Below, in pieces: positions 35,606 through 45,679 of a stretch of DNA of 63,729 bases. Source of the DNA: an uncultured Bacteroidia bacterium (GTDB taxonomy: Bacteria; Bacteroidota; Bacteroidia; Bacteroidales; Prolixibacteraceae); the NCBI GenBank assembly GCA_903918045.1, contig CAIXCY010000082.1, forward strand, positions 1 to 63,729, in the 5' to 3' direction. The notes beneath the pieces are model-generated. The model had not been told where the DNA came from. It saw only the letters and a list, made by a program, of their open reading frames with translations, and searched no databases. How positions within the stretch are numbered: the stretch's first letter is position 1; every line of letters begins with the position of its first letter. The position numbers were made by a program, and so were the translations under genes.

Positions 35606-37165
35606 TTATTGATGAAATTTATTTGATACAAATACACAGATCTCAGGTAACCCGGCCAAAAACCACTCAAAGCCCCCAGCACCCTCCCGCACACGGTACT
35701 GGTGTCGGATATCCTTATCGCGAAGCAAGATATGCGCGTTCCCATTACCCTCGTAAAACTTGCCCCTGTCGGGCGAATCAATAAAGATTGCCGTATGTTC
35801 AAGTGCTTTAGGTTTTATTTCTGAAATCAGATTTGAAATGGAGTCATGCGCCAAAAACCCATCGGCTATAATGCAAGAGCTAAATTGCTCCTGATTTAAA
35901 ACCGTGGAAAAGGTTCTTAATGCAGTTTCCTGATATCCTGCCAGAGCACGAAAACGATACCCTTTCCGGATCCTTAATTTTACTTCGAGCTCAGGGAGTT
36001 CCTGTTTAAACTGATCGAAGCTCTTTGCTGTTAGAAATACAACCAACATCGGACATATTTCATCGCTTTCAATCTTTTGATTGATCAATTTGGCAATCCT
36101 ATTCTGTTGAGCTTCCGTGAAATTTCCAGCCAGATACAAAACAGGATATAGCCGGCTCGAGGTTTCATAATCGGCTGGTATGAATGCCTGAACCATCTCA
36201 TTCCTCACATTCAGCTTTAACATCTGTTTTTCGGGCAGGTTAGTTTCAACTGTATTTAACCGAATATCTCCCCGATAGGGTTTTAAATCAAAAGCATCAC
36301 TGATGAAATTAAGGGCATTTGGCAGGCACGAACGCCAGAAAGAAAATTCGTGACCACCTTTTAAAACTCTGAATTCATGTGAATAATTCTTGTTTCTCAA
36401 TAGGATATGCAACTCTTCGTTACTCCGGCAAAGGGTTTGCTCCTCGTCTCCATTGGCGATGTAAATTTTCAATCCACTCAATTTCAATAAATCATTCTGA
36501 GAAAATATCCGGAATGGATTGTTTTGCCTGTAATAATCTGTTATTCTGTCGTTTCCACTTGCTCCCATGCCTCCAAAGATTCGTCCCCACTGCTGATTCC
36601 AGCCCGCAGAATCCTCTTTCATATATTGCTGGTCAGTTCGTATCGAGATGCTTAAAGGAACAGTGGTGCCGAACACCTCGGGATTTTTAAGAGGGAGGAT
36701 CAACGCTCCGAATCCGCCCATCGAATAACCCATCGTTGCCCGGTGCTCACGGTCGGCAATGGTGCGATATTGATTGTCAATCAATGGGATCAGTTCCTGA
36801 ATAAACATATCCTGATACCGGAATGTCCCTGCAAAATCATTCATGTAATAACTGCGGAAGCCCTGAGGCATCACAAAAATCATCGGAATAACCGCCTTTT
36901 CCTGAATTGCTTTGTCCGCAATTTGAGAGATTTGACCATATTCGAGCCACGAAGTTTCGTCATCACCCAATCCGTGAAGCAGGTAAACAACCGGATAGCT
37001 ATTTTTTTCCCGGAAATAATCCCGAGGCAGATAAATGGAATATTTCACTTCTTGCCCAAGAATTTTACTGAAAAAACTCAGGCTTTCCATGATCCTGACA
37101 TCCTGAGCCATTAAGTTGTTCAGGAAAATTAGCAAAACAAAATATGTCGTAAAAAACTTTTTCAT
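35606..37165 (-). CDS. Secreted tandem-domain esterase, second domain inactive (copy B)
   Basis: 519 residues with a signal peptide (about 1-20). Residues about 25-280 form a PF00756-type esterase: VVYLLHGLGDDE (oxyanion region), GYSMGGFGAL (nucleophile Ser), and HEFRVLKGGHEFSFW (catalytic His). Residues about 300-519 repeat the same fold, but the nucleophile region reads AGYQETAL and the final region VREGAGGFEW, so both Ser and His are lost. The second half may bind substrate. Next to a close paralogue, 1 base apart. Carbohydrate O-esterase is the likely activity; in this locus O-acyl groups on ribosides are possible substrates. Confidence 0.85.
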   Translation of the reverse strand: MKKFFTTYFVLLIFLNNLMAQDVRIMESLSFFSKILGQEVKYSIYLPRDYFREKNSYPVVYLLHGLGDDETSWLEYGQISQIADKAIQEKAVIPMIFVMPQGFRSYYMNDFAGTFRYQDMFIQELIPLIDNQYRTIADREHRATMGYSMGGFGALILPLKNPEVFGTTVPLSISIRTDQQYMKEDSAGWNQQWGRIFGGMGASGNDRITDYYRQNNPFRIFSQNDLLKLSGLKIYIANGDEEQTLCRSNEELHILLRNKNYSHEFRVLKGGHEFSFWRSCLPNALNFISDAFDLKPYRGDIRLNTVETNLPEKQMLKLNVRNEMVQAFIPADYETSSRLYPVLYLAGNFTEAQQNRIAKLINQKIESDEICPMLVVFLTAKSFDQFKQELPELEVKLRIRKGYRFRALAGYQETALRTFSTVLNQEQFSSCIIADGFLAHDSISNLISEIKPKALEHTAIFIDSPDRGKFYEGNGNAHILLRDKDIRHQYRVREGAGGFEWFLAGLPEICVFVSNKFHQ

Positions 37166-37166
37166 C

Positions 37167-38786
37167 TTATAAACCCTTCAATTTTAGGGATAAATAAAAC
37201 AGCGACTGATTAAGCCCGTTTATCGTGGATTGCAACGAAGCTGTCCCTTGCCTTACCCGGTATTCGTATGTATTTCCACTATTTCTGATGTCAACAAAAA
37301 GATCGAAATTGCTCTGGTAAAAGTCTGACTTATCGGTTACATCAACATAATAAAAAGCTCCGGGAATTGCCTGAGTATTAACGGGAAGATTCGCATTAAA
37401 CAGGAAAAAGCCATTGAAAACGGTCTGGAATCCTGAAATCAGGTTGCAAACAGCTGCACCACCTTGCTCATTTCCGATGAGAATCTTCCCTTTCTGATCA
37501 CTCACAAACCGGTAGTTGGTTGTAGTCTGACTGATTATTTTTGTCAAAATATCGCTGGTTATTGCTGCTGAACTTTCGGGAATTTCAACGATTATTGAAT
37601 TTGGAATTGTACCTGCAACCATACTGGTGTTCAAAAAGGACAATACTTTGGTGGCATTATCGGTCCGTGAAGCACCAGTAAAATCGTTTATCCAAAAAAT
37701 TACAGGATAGGAATTAGTGTTTGAATTGTAATCAACCGGTTTAAAAATTCCTAACTGAACGTCAGTTCCGTTGAGGTTTTCCAAAGAATATTGGTTCGGA
37801 TTAATTAAATTTCCGACACTGACCGGATCCGGATTTTCGGGATATTTTTTGCCTGAAAAACCATAGCTGATGAATTTCAATGCTTCGGGAAGTGCCGGAT
37901 GCCAGTATTCCCAGTTATGGCCACCGTTTCGAACGCGGAATTCATGCGGTATCTTACGGTCGCGCATCAGGTTGTGGAGTGTTCCGTTGGTAATGTGTAG
38001 CGACTCCTCGTCGTCTCCGCAATCCATCAATATTTTTAGTCCTGAATATTTTGACAGGTCAGGCTGATCGAAGAAATGGAAAGGGCTCAGCAGTTTAAAA
38101 AAATCTGTTAACCGACCCTGACCTGACATTCCAAAGCCTCCAAAAATAGAGCCCCACTGACTGTTGAAATTACTTTGGGATTCAGCCATATATTGCATAT
38201 CCGTACGGAACGACATGCTTAGCGGAACCCCGATGTTGAAAACCTCTGGATGCATCGCCGGTAAAATCAAAGCCCCGTAGCCACCCATTGAATAGCCCAT
38301 CACTGCGCGGGATTGCGGATTCTTTTTGGTCCGGTAAAGCTTGTCTATCTCGGGCACAAGTTCATAAGCAAAGAAATTCATGTACGGATAACTACCGTTG
38401 TACCGATTTACGTAGTAGGAGTTGAATCCCTGAGGCATTACAAATATCATTGGCCCATTTACCGCCACGTCTTTATCCGAATAATACTGAATCAAACCGC
38501 CCCCTACCCACGCAGACTGATTATCTCCAAAACCATGAAGCAGGTAAACTACCGGAAACGAATCTTTTGAGGTTGAATAGTTTTCTGGTAATAAGACTTC
38601 GTAATTAATTGTACTATTGAGTAACCGGCTATTTACGGATTCATTCTGATGCAAGCGGACAAAAGGCTTTTCCGGTTCTTTCGGAATATCGGGCGTTTTA
38701 GAACAACCGATGAAGCCCCATAAAAGGATTCCAACCAATACTATCCGCAGTGGTGTGAATCTGAATATATTTAAAATAATTTTCAT
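37167..38786 (-). CDS. Secreted tandem-domain esterase lipoprotein, second domain inactive (copy A)
   Basis: 539 residues. Signal peptide with lipobox (FIGCSK near 28). The first domain has VVYLLHGFGDNQ, GYSMGGYGAL with the nucleophile Ser near 153 and RVRNGGHNWEYW with the catalytic His. The second domain (about 320-539) is a diverged copy: the nucleophile elbow reads GNEQGG (Glu in place of Ser) and the His region reads VRQGTASLQ. It is a paralogue of the following gene with the same architecture, so the pair arose by duplication of a two-domain ancestor. Likely surface or periplasmic carbohydrate esterase in the ARH/SusCD operon. Confidence 0.85.
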   Translation of the reverse strand: MKIILNIFRFTPLRIVLVGILLWGFIGCSKTPDIPKEPEKPFVRLHQNESVNSRLLNSTINYEVLLPENYSTSKDSFPVVYLLHGFGDNQSAWVGGGLIQYYSDKDVAVNGPMIFVMPQGFNSYYVNRYNGSYPYMNFFAYELVPEIDKLYRTKKNPQSRAVMGYSMGGYGALILPAMHPEVFNIGVPLSMSFRTDMQYMAESQSNFNSQWGSIFGGFGMSGQGRLTDFFKLLSPFHFFDQPDLSKYSGLKILMDCGDDEESLHITNGTLHNLMRDRKIPHEFRVRNGGHNWEYWHPALPEALKFISYGFSGKKYPENPDPVSVGNLINPNQYSLENLNGTDVQLGIFKPVDYNSNTNSYPVIFWINDFTGASRTDNATKVLSFLNTSMVAGTIPNSIIVEIPESSAAITSDILTKIISQTTTNYRFVSDQKGKILIGNEQGGAAVCNLISGFQTVFNGFFLFNANLPVNTQAIPGAFYYVDVTDKSDFYQSNFDLFVDIRNSGNTYEYRVRQGTASLQSTINGLNQSLFYLSLKLKGL

Positions 38787-38800
38787 TAGCGTTAGGTATA

Positions 38801-40372
38801 TTAATAAGGCTTAACAGGGTTAGCGGGCGAATCAGCATAAACCACATACGATTTCATGGTTATCCTAAAATCGGGATTTTGATTTATCCATCTGATTTCC
38901 AGTTTGTGGTCACTGTTTGCCAGCATGTACTTATAAAAAATATCATACTTACGGACGATGTAATCGTAAGGCATCTTCACCTGTTCAACTTTTACTCCAT
39001 CAATATAGACATCGAGCAGAGCCACAAAATCACTTTTTGCAACTCCACACTGACTTTTCACATTTCCCAAAACCACAATTCCGTTTCCGGTAAAATCAAT
39101 TTTTATACTTTCGTCGAGAAAATCCTTCCGCACCAGAAGTTCATAAGTTGGATACATCCCTCCGAATGATTGTTCAGACTTTACTGTTTCGGGTTTTTGG
39201 ATATTAATCGTGATTTGCCCGTTTGTCAGTTCCCCCCCATTTTGAAGTATTAGTTTAAGTGCATGTTTACTGCTTAAGGCGTAAATCTGATTCAATGTCA
39301 AATCGCTATAAGGGAATTTTAAATTCTGGACCATCTCAATGGCGGGTTTCCAGAAGGGAGGAATTTTATCATAACCCAGGATGGCACCAAGGATACCGGC
39401 ACACACAGCAGGATTGCTATCTGAATCCTGCCCACATCGTGTTGTGATATTGATTGTTTGGAAGAAATCCTTCTTCCCGTACAAAAGTCCCATAACCACA
39501 TAGGCTGCATTGACACTTGCATCAATATTGATTGCATTATAGGCACCTTCAGGGCACCCAACTTCGGAGGTATGGCTCTTTTCAAATTCGAACCAGCATT
39601 GTTTCCAATCGTTGGGATATTGATTATGCCATTTGATTACATCGCTTATTGCGCTATAGAACTTACTTTTCTCAGGAATAGATTTTAAGGCATGAGAAAC
39701 AATGAAGTCTACATTGTCAGAAATAAATGCTGTTGAATACATTGCTGCCACAAAAACGCCACCATACCAACCGTCCCCTGAATTCGTGATATGACCAACA
39801 CGATCGCAAATCTCTGAGGATGCATTGATCATCCCTGGAGACATCAAGCCGATAAAATCGGCTTCTATCATAAAATCAATATCATTTGCATGAGGGTTAT
39901 TCATCCAGTTTCCTGATGCGGGCGGCATCATTCCGTTCAAAATATTGTAGCGGGCTGCCTGATTGGCATGCCAGAGCTTAAAATCATGATGTGCAAAGGA
40001 GTTTGCAAAAGAGTCTGCCGGGGCATTGAATCCATATTTCTCAAGGACCTCAACAAATGTCAAATCCATATAGACATCGTCGTAAAGTCCTGGATCTGAA
40101 ATGAATAAATCTTTAATATAATTATCATACCAGACAATCTTCTGATAATCATGGATCATGGTACCTTTAAACTGAAATTCAGTTGGTCCCCCAAAAGTGC
40201 ATCCGATTGTTTGACCGGCCCAGCCCCCTTTAATTTTGTCCTGTAAAGAACTCAATGAAAGCGTAACTTTTTCAGGGAGTTGCGAACCCAGCTTTTGGTC
40301 TTTACCATATAAGGAAGAGGCAAAAACAGCAAGGGCTAATGTCGACAGGATATAAAGTGTTCCTTTTTTCAT
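38801..40372 (-). CDS. Secreted ADP-ribosylglycohydrolase-family protein (copy 3)
   Basis: 523 residues with a signal peptide (about 1-23). The ARH fold begins KIKGGWAGQTIG near 45. Metal-site candidates are LYDDVYMDLTF near 100 and CGQDSDSNPAVCAGILGAILG near 290; ARH enzymes bind two Mg2+ through such Asp pairs. A C-terminal beta domain (about 370-523) has no named match. ARH proteins split ADP-ribose from proteins, or related glycosidic bonds, and are normally cytoplasmic; here the signal peptide puts it in the periplasm or outside. It is a close paralogue of the next gene upstream (40381). Confidence 0.85.
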   Translation of the reverse strand: MKKGTLYILSTLALAVFASSLYGKDQKLGSQLPEKVTLSLSSLQDKIKGGWAGQTIGCTFGGPTEFQFKGTMIHDYQKIVWYDNYIKDLFISDPGLYDDVYMDLTFVEVLEKYGFNAPADSFANSFAHHDFKLWHANQAARYNILNGMMPPASGNWMNNPHANDIDFMIEADFIGLMSPGMINASSEICDRVGHITNSGDGWYGGVFVAAMYSTAFISDNVDFIVSHALKSIPEKSKFYSAISDVIKWHNQYPNDWKQCWFEFEKSHTSEVGCPEGAYNAINIDASVNAAYVVMGLLYGKKDFFQTINITTRCGQDSDSNPAVCAGILGAILGYDKIPPFWKPAIEMVQNLKFPYSDLTLNQIYALSSKHALKLILQNGGELTNGQITINIQKPETVKSEQSFGGMYPTYELLVRKDFLDESIKIDFTGNGIVVLGNVKSQCGVAKSDFVALLDVYIDGVKVEQVKMPYDYIVRKYDIFYKYMLANSDHKLEIRWINQNPDFRITMKSYVVYADSPANPVKPY

Positions 40373-40380
40373 AAAGTGAG

Positions 40381-41988
40381 CTATTGCGGTAAATTATTTT
40401 TGGGTCTGTTTTCGGAATAAATGATTATGTCATTAATCCTGATTTCATAATGACTATCGGGATTTAGCCATTTAAGCCTGACATTATGCATGCCTTCGTT
40501 CAGCTGGTATTTCCATGCTGGTTCAAGCCTGCGGGAACTGTTTTTCATTGGCATCTTTATATTCTCATCCAGTTTGCCATCAATGAACACTTCCAGTTCA
40601 GCAACGTAGGTATCGTCAGGTTCAGCCAGCCCAAAAACCTCAGATCCCACCCTTTTGGAGACACGATCGATATAATCCTTATCGATTTTCGAAGTCTTCA
40701 CCAGATTCCCGTAGAAAATATAGCCATTCCCAACAAAGTCGTATGAAAGCTCATCTGTAAATGAGCGGTCATACCGATCCCGGAAGGTTGGAAAAGTTTT
40801 ATCAAAATTTTGCTCAAACTTAACAGGAACAGGTTCCACAAATGGAATTACAACCTTTTCCCCATCGATGGTTCCGCCGGCGAGCTTAATCATCCCCAGG
40901 GCGTGCTTCAGGCTTAAGGAATATGCATTATTCAGGCATACTGTGGTTCCTTCAAAATTTAACGGTTCAATCTCCTGCAAGGGTGTGAGCCAGAAGGCTG
41001 GAATTCTTGAATACCCCAGCATGACGCCAAGTATCCCCCCAACAGACGCCGGATTGGAATCGGCATCCTGACCACATCTGACCGTAATATTCAAAGATTT
41101 CGTAAAGTCACCATTGCCATATAACAGGCCAATGACATTATAAGCGGAATTTATTTTTGCGTCAATATTAAACGATAAAAACACACCTTTAGGGCAACCA
41201 ACATCGTTATTCCATTTTTTCTGAAGTTCAAACCAGGTTGTCTGCCAATCAGCCGGATACTGATTATGCCATTTAATGACATCGGCAATACAATCATGAA
41301 ATTTTGTTCCGAGGGGAATTGTCTTCAGTGCCTGATTCACAATTTCATTCACATCGTTTGAGACAAATGCAAGCGAATACAAGGCAGAGATAAAGACCCC
41401 ACCATACCAGCCATCACCACTGTTCATAATATGACCGACACGATTCGCAACCTCGGTGGCAGAATTCACCATTCCCGGGGTCATCAGTCCGATAAAGTCT
41501 GATTCAATCTGAAAATCTATATCATCTGCATGGGGATTATTTTTCCAGTATCCCGAATTTGGGGGCATGATACCATTCAAAATATTATACCTCGAAGCCT
41601 GGTTTGCATGGGCCAGATGATAGGCTGTTCCTGCCCAGTGATGGGCTATAGTATCCATCGAAACATTTAATCCGTACTTTTCGAAAACATCCACAAAATT
41701 TAAGTCGGTATAAATATCATCAAACAGTCCGGGCTTTTTGTCAAACCAGTATTTCACATAACCCTCGCGCCAAGGTATATTTTGATAATCAGGGATGATC
41801 GATCCCTGGTATTTGAATTCTACAGGCGCCCCATAAACGACACCAATTGTCTGGCCAGCCCAGCCCCCTTTGATTTTATCCTGAAGCTGATCTTTGCTTA
41901 TAATGTTTTGCTTTGCAAAAGCGGAAAAGCTCTGAAGGCAAAATGCAATTACCAGACATCCCAGGATATTTTTGATCAAATATTGCAT
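40381..41988 (-). CDS. Secreted ADP-ribosylglycohydrolase-family protein (copy 2)
   Basis: 535 residues with a signal peptide (about 1-25). The same opening KIKGGWAGQTIG, the Asp-rich LFDDIYTDLNF and the second metal-site CGQDADSNPASVGGILGVMLG as copy 3. The C-terminal beta domain also matches copy 3. The canonical first metal site of human ARH enzymes is DDT-like; here the Thr is displaced, so the substrate range may differ. 8 bases upstream of copy 3 in the operon, and 168 bases downstream of copy 1, where I see no clear promoter. Confidence 0.85.
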   Translation of the reverse strand: MQYLIKNILGCLVIAFCLQSFSAFAKQNIISKDQLQDKIKGGWAGQTIGVVYGAPVEFKYQGSIIPDYQNIPWREGYVKYWFDKKPGLFDDIYTDLNFVDVFEKYGLNVSMDTIAHHWAGTAYHLAHANQASRYNILNGIMPPNSGYWKNNPHADDIDFQIESDFIGLMTPGMVNSATEVANRVGHIMNSGDGWYGGVFISALYSLAFVSNDVNEIVNQALKTIPLGTKFHDCIADVIKWHNQYPADWQTTWFELQKKWNNDVGCPKGVFLSFNIDAKINSAYNVIGLLYGNGDFTKSLNITVRCGQDADSNPASVGGILGVMLGYSRIPAFWLTPLQEIEPLNFEGTTVCLNNAYSLSLKHALGMIKLAGGTIDGEKVVIPFVEPVPVKFEQNFDKTFPTFRDRYDRSFTDELSYDFVGNGYIFYGNLVKTSKIDKDYIDRVSKRVGSEVFGLAEPDDTYVAELEVFIDGKLDENIKMPMKNSSRRLEPAWKYQLNEGMHNVRLKWLNPDSHYEIRINDIIIYSENRPKNNLPQ

Positions 41989-42156
41989 CTTCTACTTTAA
42001 ATTAAACTTGAAAACAATTTAAATATTCTATTATTGGCAGTTTAGTATGGCCCAGCAGCATACATTGCATAAAAACAGTAATCCCGGAGAGTTGCAAAGA
42101 AATTATGCTAAGGTTATTGAAGCCTGATCCACAACCTGACATTTTATCTCATTTAA

Positions 42157-44145
42157 TTAATTATAAACACTCAGTTCAGTTACCGAAGAAAATCCGGAAA
42201 CCTGTTTGGTAAATTTATGCCAGTGATCCTGTATTTTAGTATCGCCAATGATCCGGATAGCTCTGGTCTCTACTGTCGGAAAACTGATTACATATTCCAC
42301 AAAATGTGGCTGAAAAAACACAATATCAGTTGATGGTAAAGGGGGTGTAATGGAAATATCTTCAACAGGGCTCCATTTACCCGCTTCGTTCATATATTGA
42401 ATATTGAGTGAGGTAAACCACCCTCCGAACTCCTCTAGGCATCCGGTATGAAGAGCAACCATACTGATCTTTTGCGGTGTTTTCCATCCATAGCCATAGT
42501 AATCAACTTTAGGAATGTTTGATTTGGCGGCAAGGCTATAAAATACGGAGCCTGCACCGTTTGTTTTTCCGTCGTTCAGAATATTTACGTTTTGGGCATA
42601 CATCGGTTTCCCGAAAGTAATCCAGCAGGAATCGAGCACAGCCTTATTCAGCTGCCGCACATTGGACAGAATGGTATCGGCTTTAAAGGCTATATTCTGG
42701 CTGCGGACCAGCAAATTAAAATCGTGTGTAATCTTCTCTTTCCCATTGCTGAGTTGAAGCGTAATCTTTGAATTTCCGGACTCTTTAGGAATCCCCAGGA
42801 GTTTTCCATTTGTAAACGACAAACCTTCAGGAAGCTTTCCGGAAATCAGGCGCCAGTTATAGATTTGATTTGCCTGAGTGAAAAAGTTGTAATCAACCGG
42901 TTTACCTGTTTCCATCACGGGAAGTGGCCCGATGCAAAATTCGAGCGGAGGATTAAATATCGCATCGGGATTTATTGTCAGCACTTCGCTACCTGAATTT
43001 CCTGAGAGTTTACCCCCTTTCATGACTACAAGCTCGATTGTTGATTTCAAGGTCTGGTCAATTATTTCCGAAATTTTGCCATCAGGCATATCATATCGGG
43101 TGATGTTCACATATTTGTTATTAAAGGGCGTTTCCCAACCCTTTATCGGTAAATACAGGTTGGCTGGTAAAGCCTTGAAGCCGTTTATGACACCCAGTAA
43201 TCCTGCGATTGTTGCCGCCTGATTATCGCAATCAAAACCGATGGCACACGCCAGATCAAGCGTATGCTGGAAATTTCCTTCCCCATACAGCATCGCCAGG
43301 ACTGCACAGGCACCGTTAAGATTGGCATTCCAGACAGTTTTGGTCATTTCAGGCTCATTGGTATAATATATCCGGGCCATCTCTTTTCGGGCACTTTTCC
43401 AATCATTGGGATATTTCACATACAAGGCAATCATGTCTCTTGCTGTACCTTGAAAGCGGCCATTTGCGGGTAAAGCTTTCAGTCCAATTTCAATCAGTTT
43501 TCGGATATCCTTTTCGAAATAGGCGGCCGAATACATGGCGCCATAAAAGATTGTCGGTTCAACACCCCAGTCATCACTGGTGATTCGGGCAGCCCAGTCC
43601 GATTTTGAAGCTGCATAGTTTACCATGCCAGGTGCTGTCACTCCCCAGATTTCATTAATCAATTGAGGGTCGATCTGGAACCAATGGGGGTTCAGGGCTT
43701 TGTTTCCGGTAAAAGGAGGCGTGTATCCGAAATGCATCAGCCCCAGAGCAGCCCTGTTGGCCAGCCAAATCCGATCGCGGATATGGTACATCCAGGCATC
43801 ACAGAGTTGTGAGTAGCGCGGCTCCGGCCCAAATTTTTGCATCTCAAGAAGGTACATGTATTCTACATCTGTATCGTCATCCGAGAACGCTCCGTCACAT
43901 TTTTGAAGTTTATCAAGGCTTTTGCTGTAACCATAGGGCCAATTCTCTGCTCCGGGTTCGGCAATATATTTGCATTCATGTGGTAAGCCATACATGTTGC
44001 CAATCAACTGACCAATCCATTCGCCAGCGATTTTATCGCGCAATTCGCTGATTTTTATTTTGCAAGGCTTCTTTCCATCCGACAGGAAAGGAAGTAATAC
44101 CAGTACAAAAGCAATAGAAAATGAGTTGGTTATTTTTCTTAACAT
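42157..44145 (-). CDS. Secreted ADP-ribosylglycohydrolase with Ig-like domain (copy 1)
   Basis: 662 residues with a signal peptide (about 1-24). The ARH domain opens ELRDKIAGEWIGQLIG, with the Asp cluster GAFSDDDTDVEYM near 89 and the second site AIGFDCDNQAATIAGLLG near 310. An Ig-like domain (about 415-485, PEGLSFTNGKLLGIPKESG) and a further beta domain ending with a discoidin-like AIRIIGD follow. It is more diverged from copies 2 and 3 than they are from each other. It overlaps the SusD stop codon by one base, so it is tightly coupled to SusD. Confidence 0.85.
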   Translation of the reverse strand: MLRKITNSFSIAFVLVLLPFLSDGKKPCKIKISELRDKIAGEWIGQLIGNMYGLPHECKYIAEPGAENWPYGYSKSLDKLQKCDGAFSDDDTDVEYMYLLEMQKFGPEPRYSQLCDAWMYHIRDRIWLANRAALGLMHFGYTPPFTGNKALNPHWFQIDPQLINEIWGVTAPGMVNYAASKSDWAARITSDDWGVEPTIFYGAMYSAAYFEKDIRKLIEIGLKALPANGRFQGTARDMIALYVKYPNDWKSARKEMARIYYTNEPEMTKTVWNANLNGACAVLAMLYGEGNFQHTLDLACAIGFDCDNQAATIAGLLGVINGFKALPANLYLPIKGWETPFNNKYVNITRYDMPDGKISEIIDQTLKSTIELVVMKGGKLSGNSGSEVLTINPDAIFNPPLEFCIGPLPVMETGKPVDYNFFTQANQIYNWRLISGKLPEGLSFTNGKLLGIPKESGNSKITLQLSNGKEKITHDFNLLVRSQNIAFKADTILSNVRQLNKAVLDSCWITFGKPMYAQNVNILNDGKTNGAGSVFYSLAAKSNIPKVDYYGYGWKTPQKISMVALHTGCLEEFGGWFTSLNIQYMNEAGKWSPVEDISITPPLPSTDIVFFQPHFVEYVISFPTVETRAIRIIGDTKIQDHWHKFTKQVSGFSSVTELSVYN

Positions 44146-45668
44146 TATTGCATTGGAGGATTTTGAACCAGGTTTATATTTGCACTTAAAACAGTAGCAG
44201 GAATAGGGAATAGCTTTGCTCCCGGGCCTGAAGAAGGTTTATTCCACCAGGCATTTCCCCACACTCCAAAACGAATCATATCCTGACGACGATGCCCTTC
44301 CCAAGCGAATTCCCGTCCAAGTTCATCCAGCAATCCACTTGCGGTTAAGTCGGCAACTGTCAATGGAGCTAATCCGGCTCTGGTTCTGATTTTTTGCAGA
44401 TCAGGGTTGTTCAGCATTTCGCCGGCGCGGTTTAACCGCCATAATGCCTCAAGTTTAGTATAGAGGACATCAGCATACCGGAAAAGGACAAAGTCGTTTG
44501 CCATATCGGTAACGTAGTATTCCAAACCATCCTGATATTGATATTTGCAGCAACGGGCACCCTCCCATTTTTTCCTCGCCATGTAGTTGGCCACTGTTGA
44601 AGTATAAATAAAAGGGACGCCGTCAATGATAATGTCATTGCCGTTTTTATCTTTTTGCTGCCCGAAAAGAAATGACTTTTTACGAAGGTCATTGTTACTA
44701 AACTTATCAAGAAAGCCGGGTTCGAGGATAAACTCATCCCACATTCCCCCTTTAAAACCGAACGTAGCGCGGCTGGCATCATTAAGGGTCAGCGTATACC
44801 AATAAAAATGATCCTTTGTTAAGACGGATTCCATTGGAATTACAAAAATATTCTCAGCAGAACTTTCGTTTTGAACCATGAAATTAGTGAAAAAATCATC
44901 TTCAATATGATAGCTCCCCAGGGCGATTACTTTATCGCAGGCATCAACGGCCTTCTGATTTTCGTCTACTCCAATCCATTCCTGCGCATTGAGGTATAGT
45001 TTAGCCAGCAAAGTATAGGCCATTCCCTGAGTAACCCGTCCATAATATTGGGTGGTTGGTTTATCCTCCAGTTTACTGATGTTGCTGAGGATTTCAGTTT
45101 CAATTGCTGCAAAAACAAACTTTCTGTCTTTTTGAAGCGGCAAACTTTTATTGGTGTAATCCAGGGTAAACGGAATATTTCCCCAATTATCCATCGCCCA
45201 ATAGTAGTAGTAGGCACGCAGGATCTTTACTTCGGCAACCACCTGATCTTTTGCAGGAAAAGTAATTGGTGACTGTTCCGTTTCATAAATCACTTCGTTA
45301 CAACCACTGATACCTTCGAATACATTGGCCCATGCCAGGCCAAGGATCTTATTTGTAGGACTTACCTGATGCTTTTGAATATCATTCCATCGTCCGTTAT
45401 CCCAAACCAAACCATCGTCGCGGCCGGGAGCAACCATCTCATCTGAAGCAAGTTCCCCTAATGACCATAAACTGAATTCTTCAGTGAACTTCTGTAATTT
45501 GGCATATGATCGCCCTGCATTCATTAATACATCTTTTTCGGTATGAAAAAAACTGTCAAGGGGTATATCCGAATAGACTTTTTCGTCAAGGTTGGTGCAT
45601 GCGCCTATTGTTATAGCAGTGGCCAGTAATAGGGAACGATATATATTTTTCTTTTCCATGATTGACAA
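44145..45668 (-). CDS. susD: SusD/RagB-family outer-membrane lipoprotein
   Basis: 507 residues with lipobox (IGACTN near residue 20). The SusD family order is present: an N-terminal region with KVYSDIPLDSFFHTEKD, TPR-like helices (ILRAYYYYWAMDNWG near 150) and the C-terminal RLNRAGEMLNNPDLQKIRTRAGL and WEGHRRQDMIRFG motifs. It captures ligand at the cell surface and closes on the SusC channel. Directly after SusC, 11 bases apart, and overlapping the first ARH gene. Confidence 0.95.
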   Translation of the reverse strand: MSIMEKKNIYRSLLLATAITIGACTNLDEKVYSDIPLDSFFHTEKDVLMNAGRSYAKLQKFTEEFSLWSLGELASDEMVAPGRDDGLVWDNGRWNDIQKHQVSPTNKILGLAWANVFEGISGCNEVIYETEQSPITFPAKDQVVAEVKILRAYYYYWAMDNWGNIPFTLDYTNKSLPLQKDRKFVFAAIETEILSNISKLEDKPTTQYYGRVTQGMAYTLLAKLYLNAQEWIGVDENQKAVDACDKVIALGSYHIEDDFFTNFMVQNESSAENIFVIPMESVLTKDHFYWYTLTLNDASRATFGFKGGMWDEFILEPGFLDKFSNNDLRKKSFLFGQQKDKNGNDIIIDGVPFIYTSTVANYMARKKWEGARCCKYQYQDGLEYYVTDMANDFVLFRYADVLYTKLEALWRLNRAGEMLNNPDLQKIRTRAGLAPLTVADLTASGLLDELGREFAWEGHRRQDMIRFGVWGNAWWNKPSSGPGAKLFPIPATVLSANINLVQNPPMQ

Positions 45669-45679
45669 TGTGTTAACAA

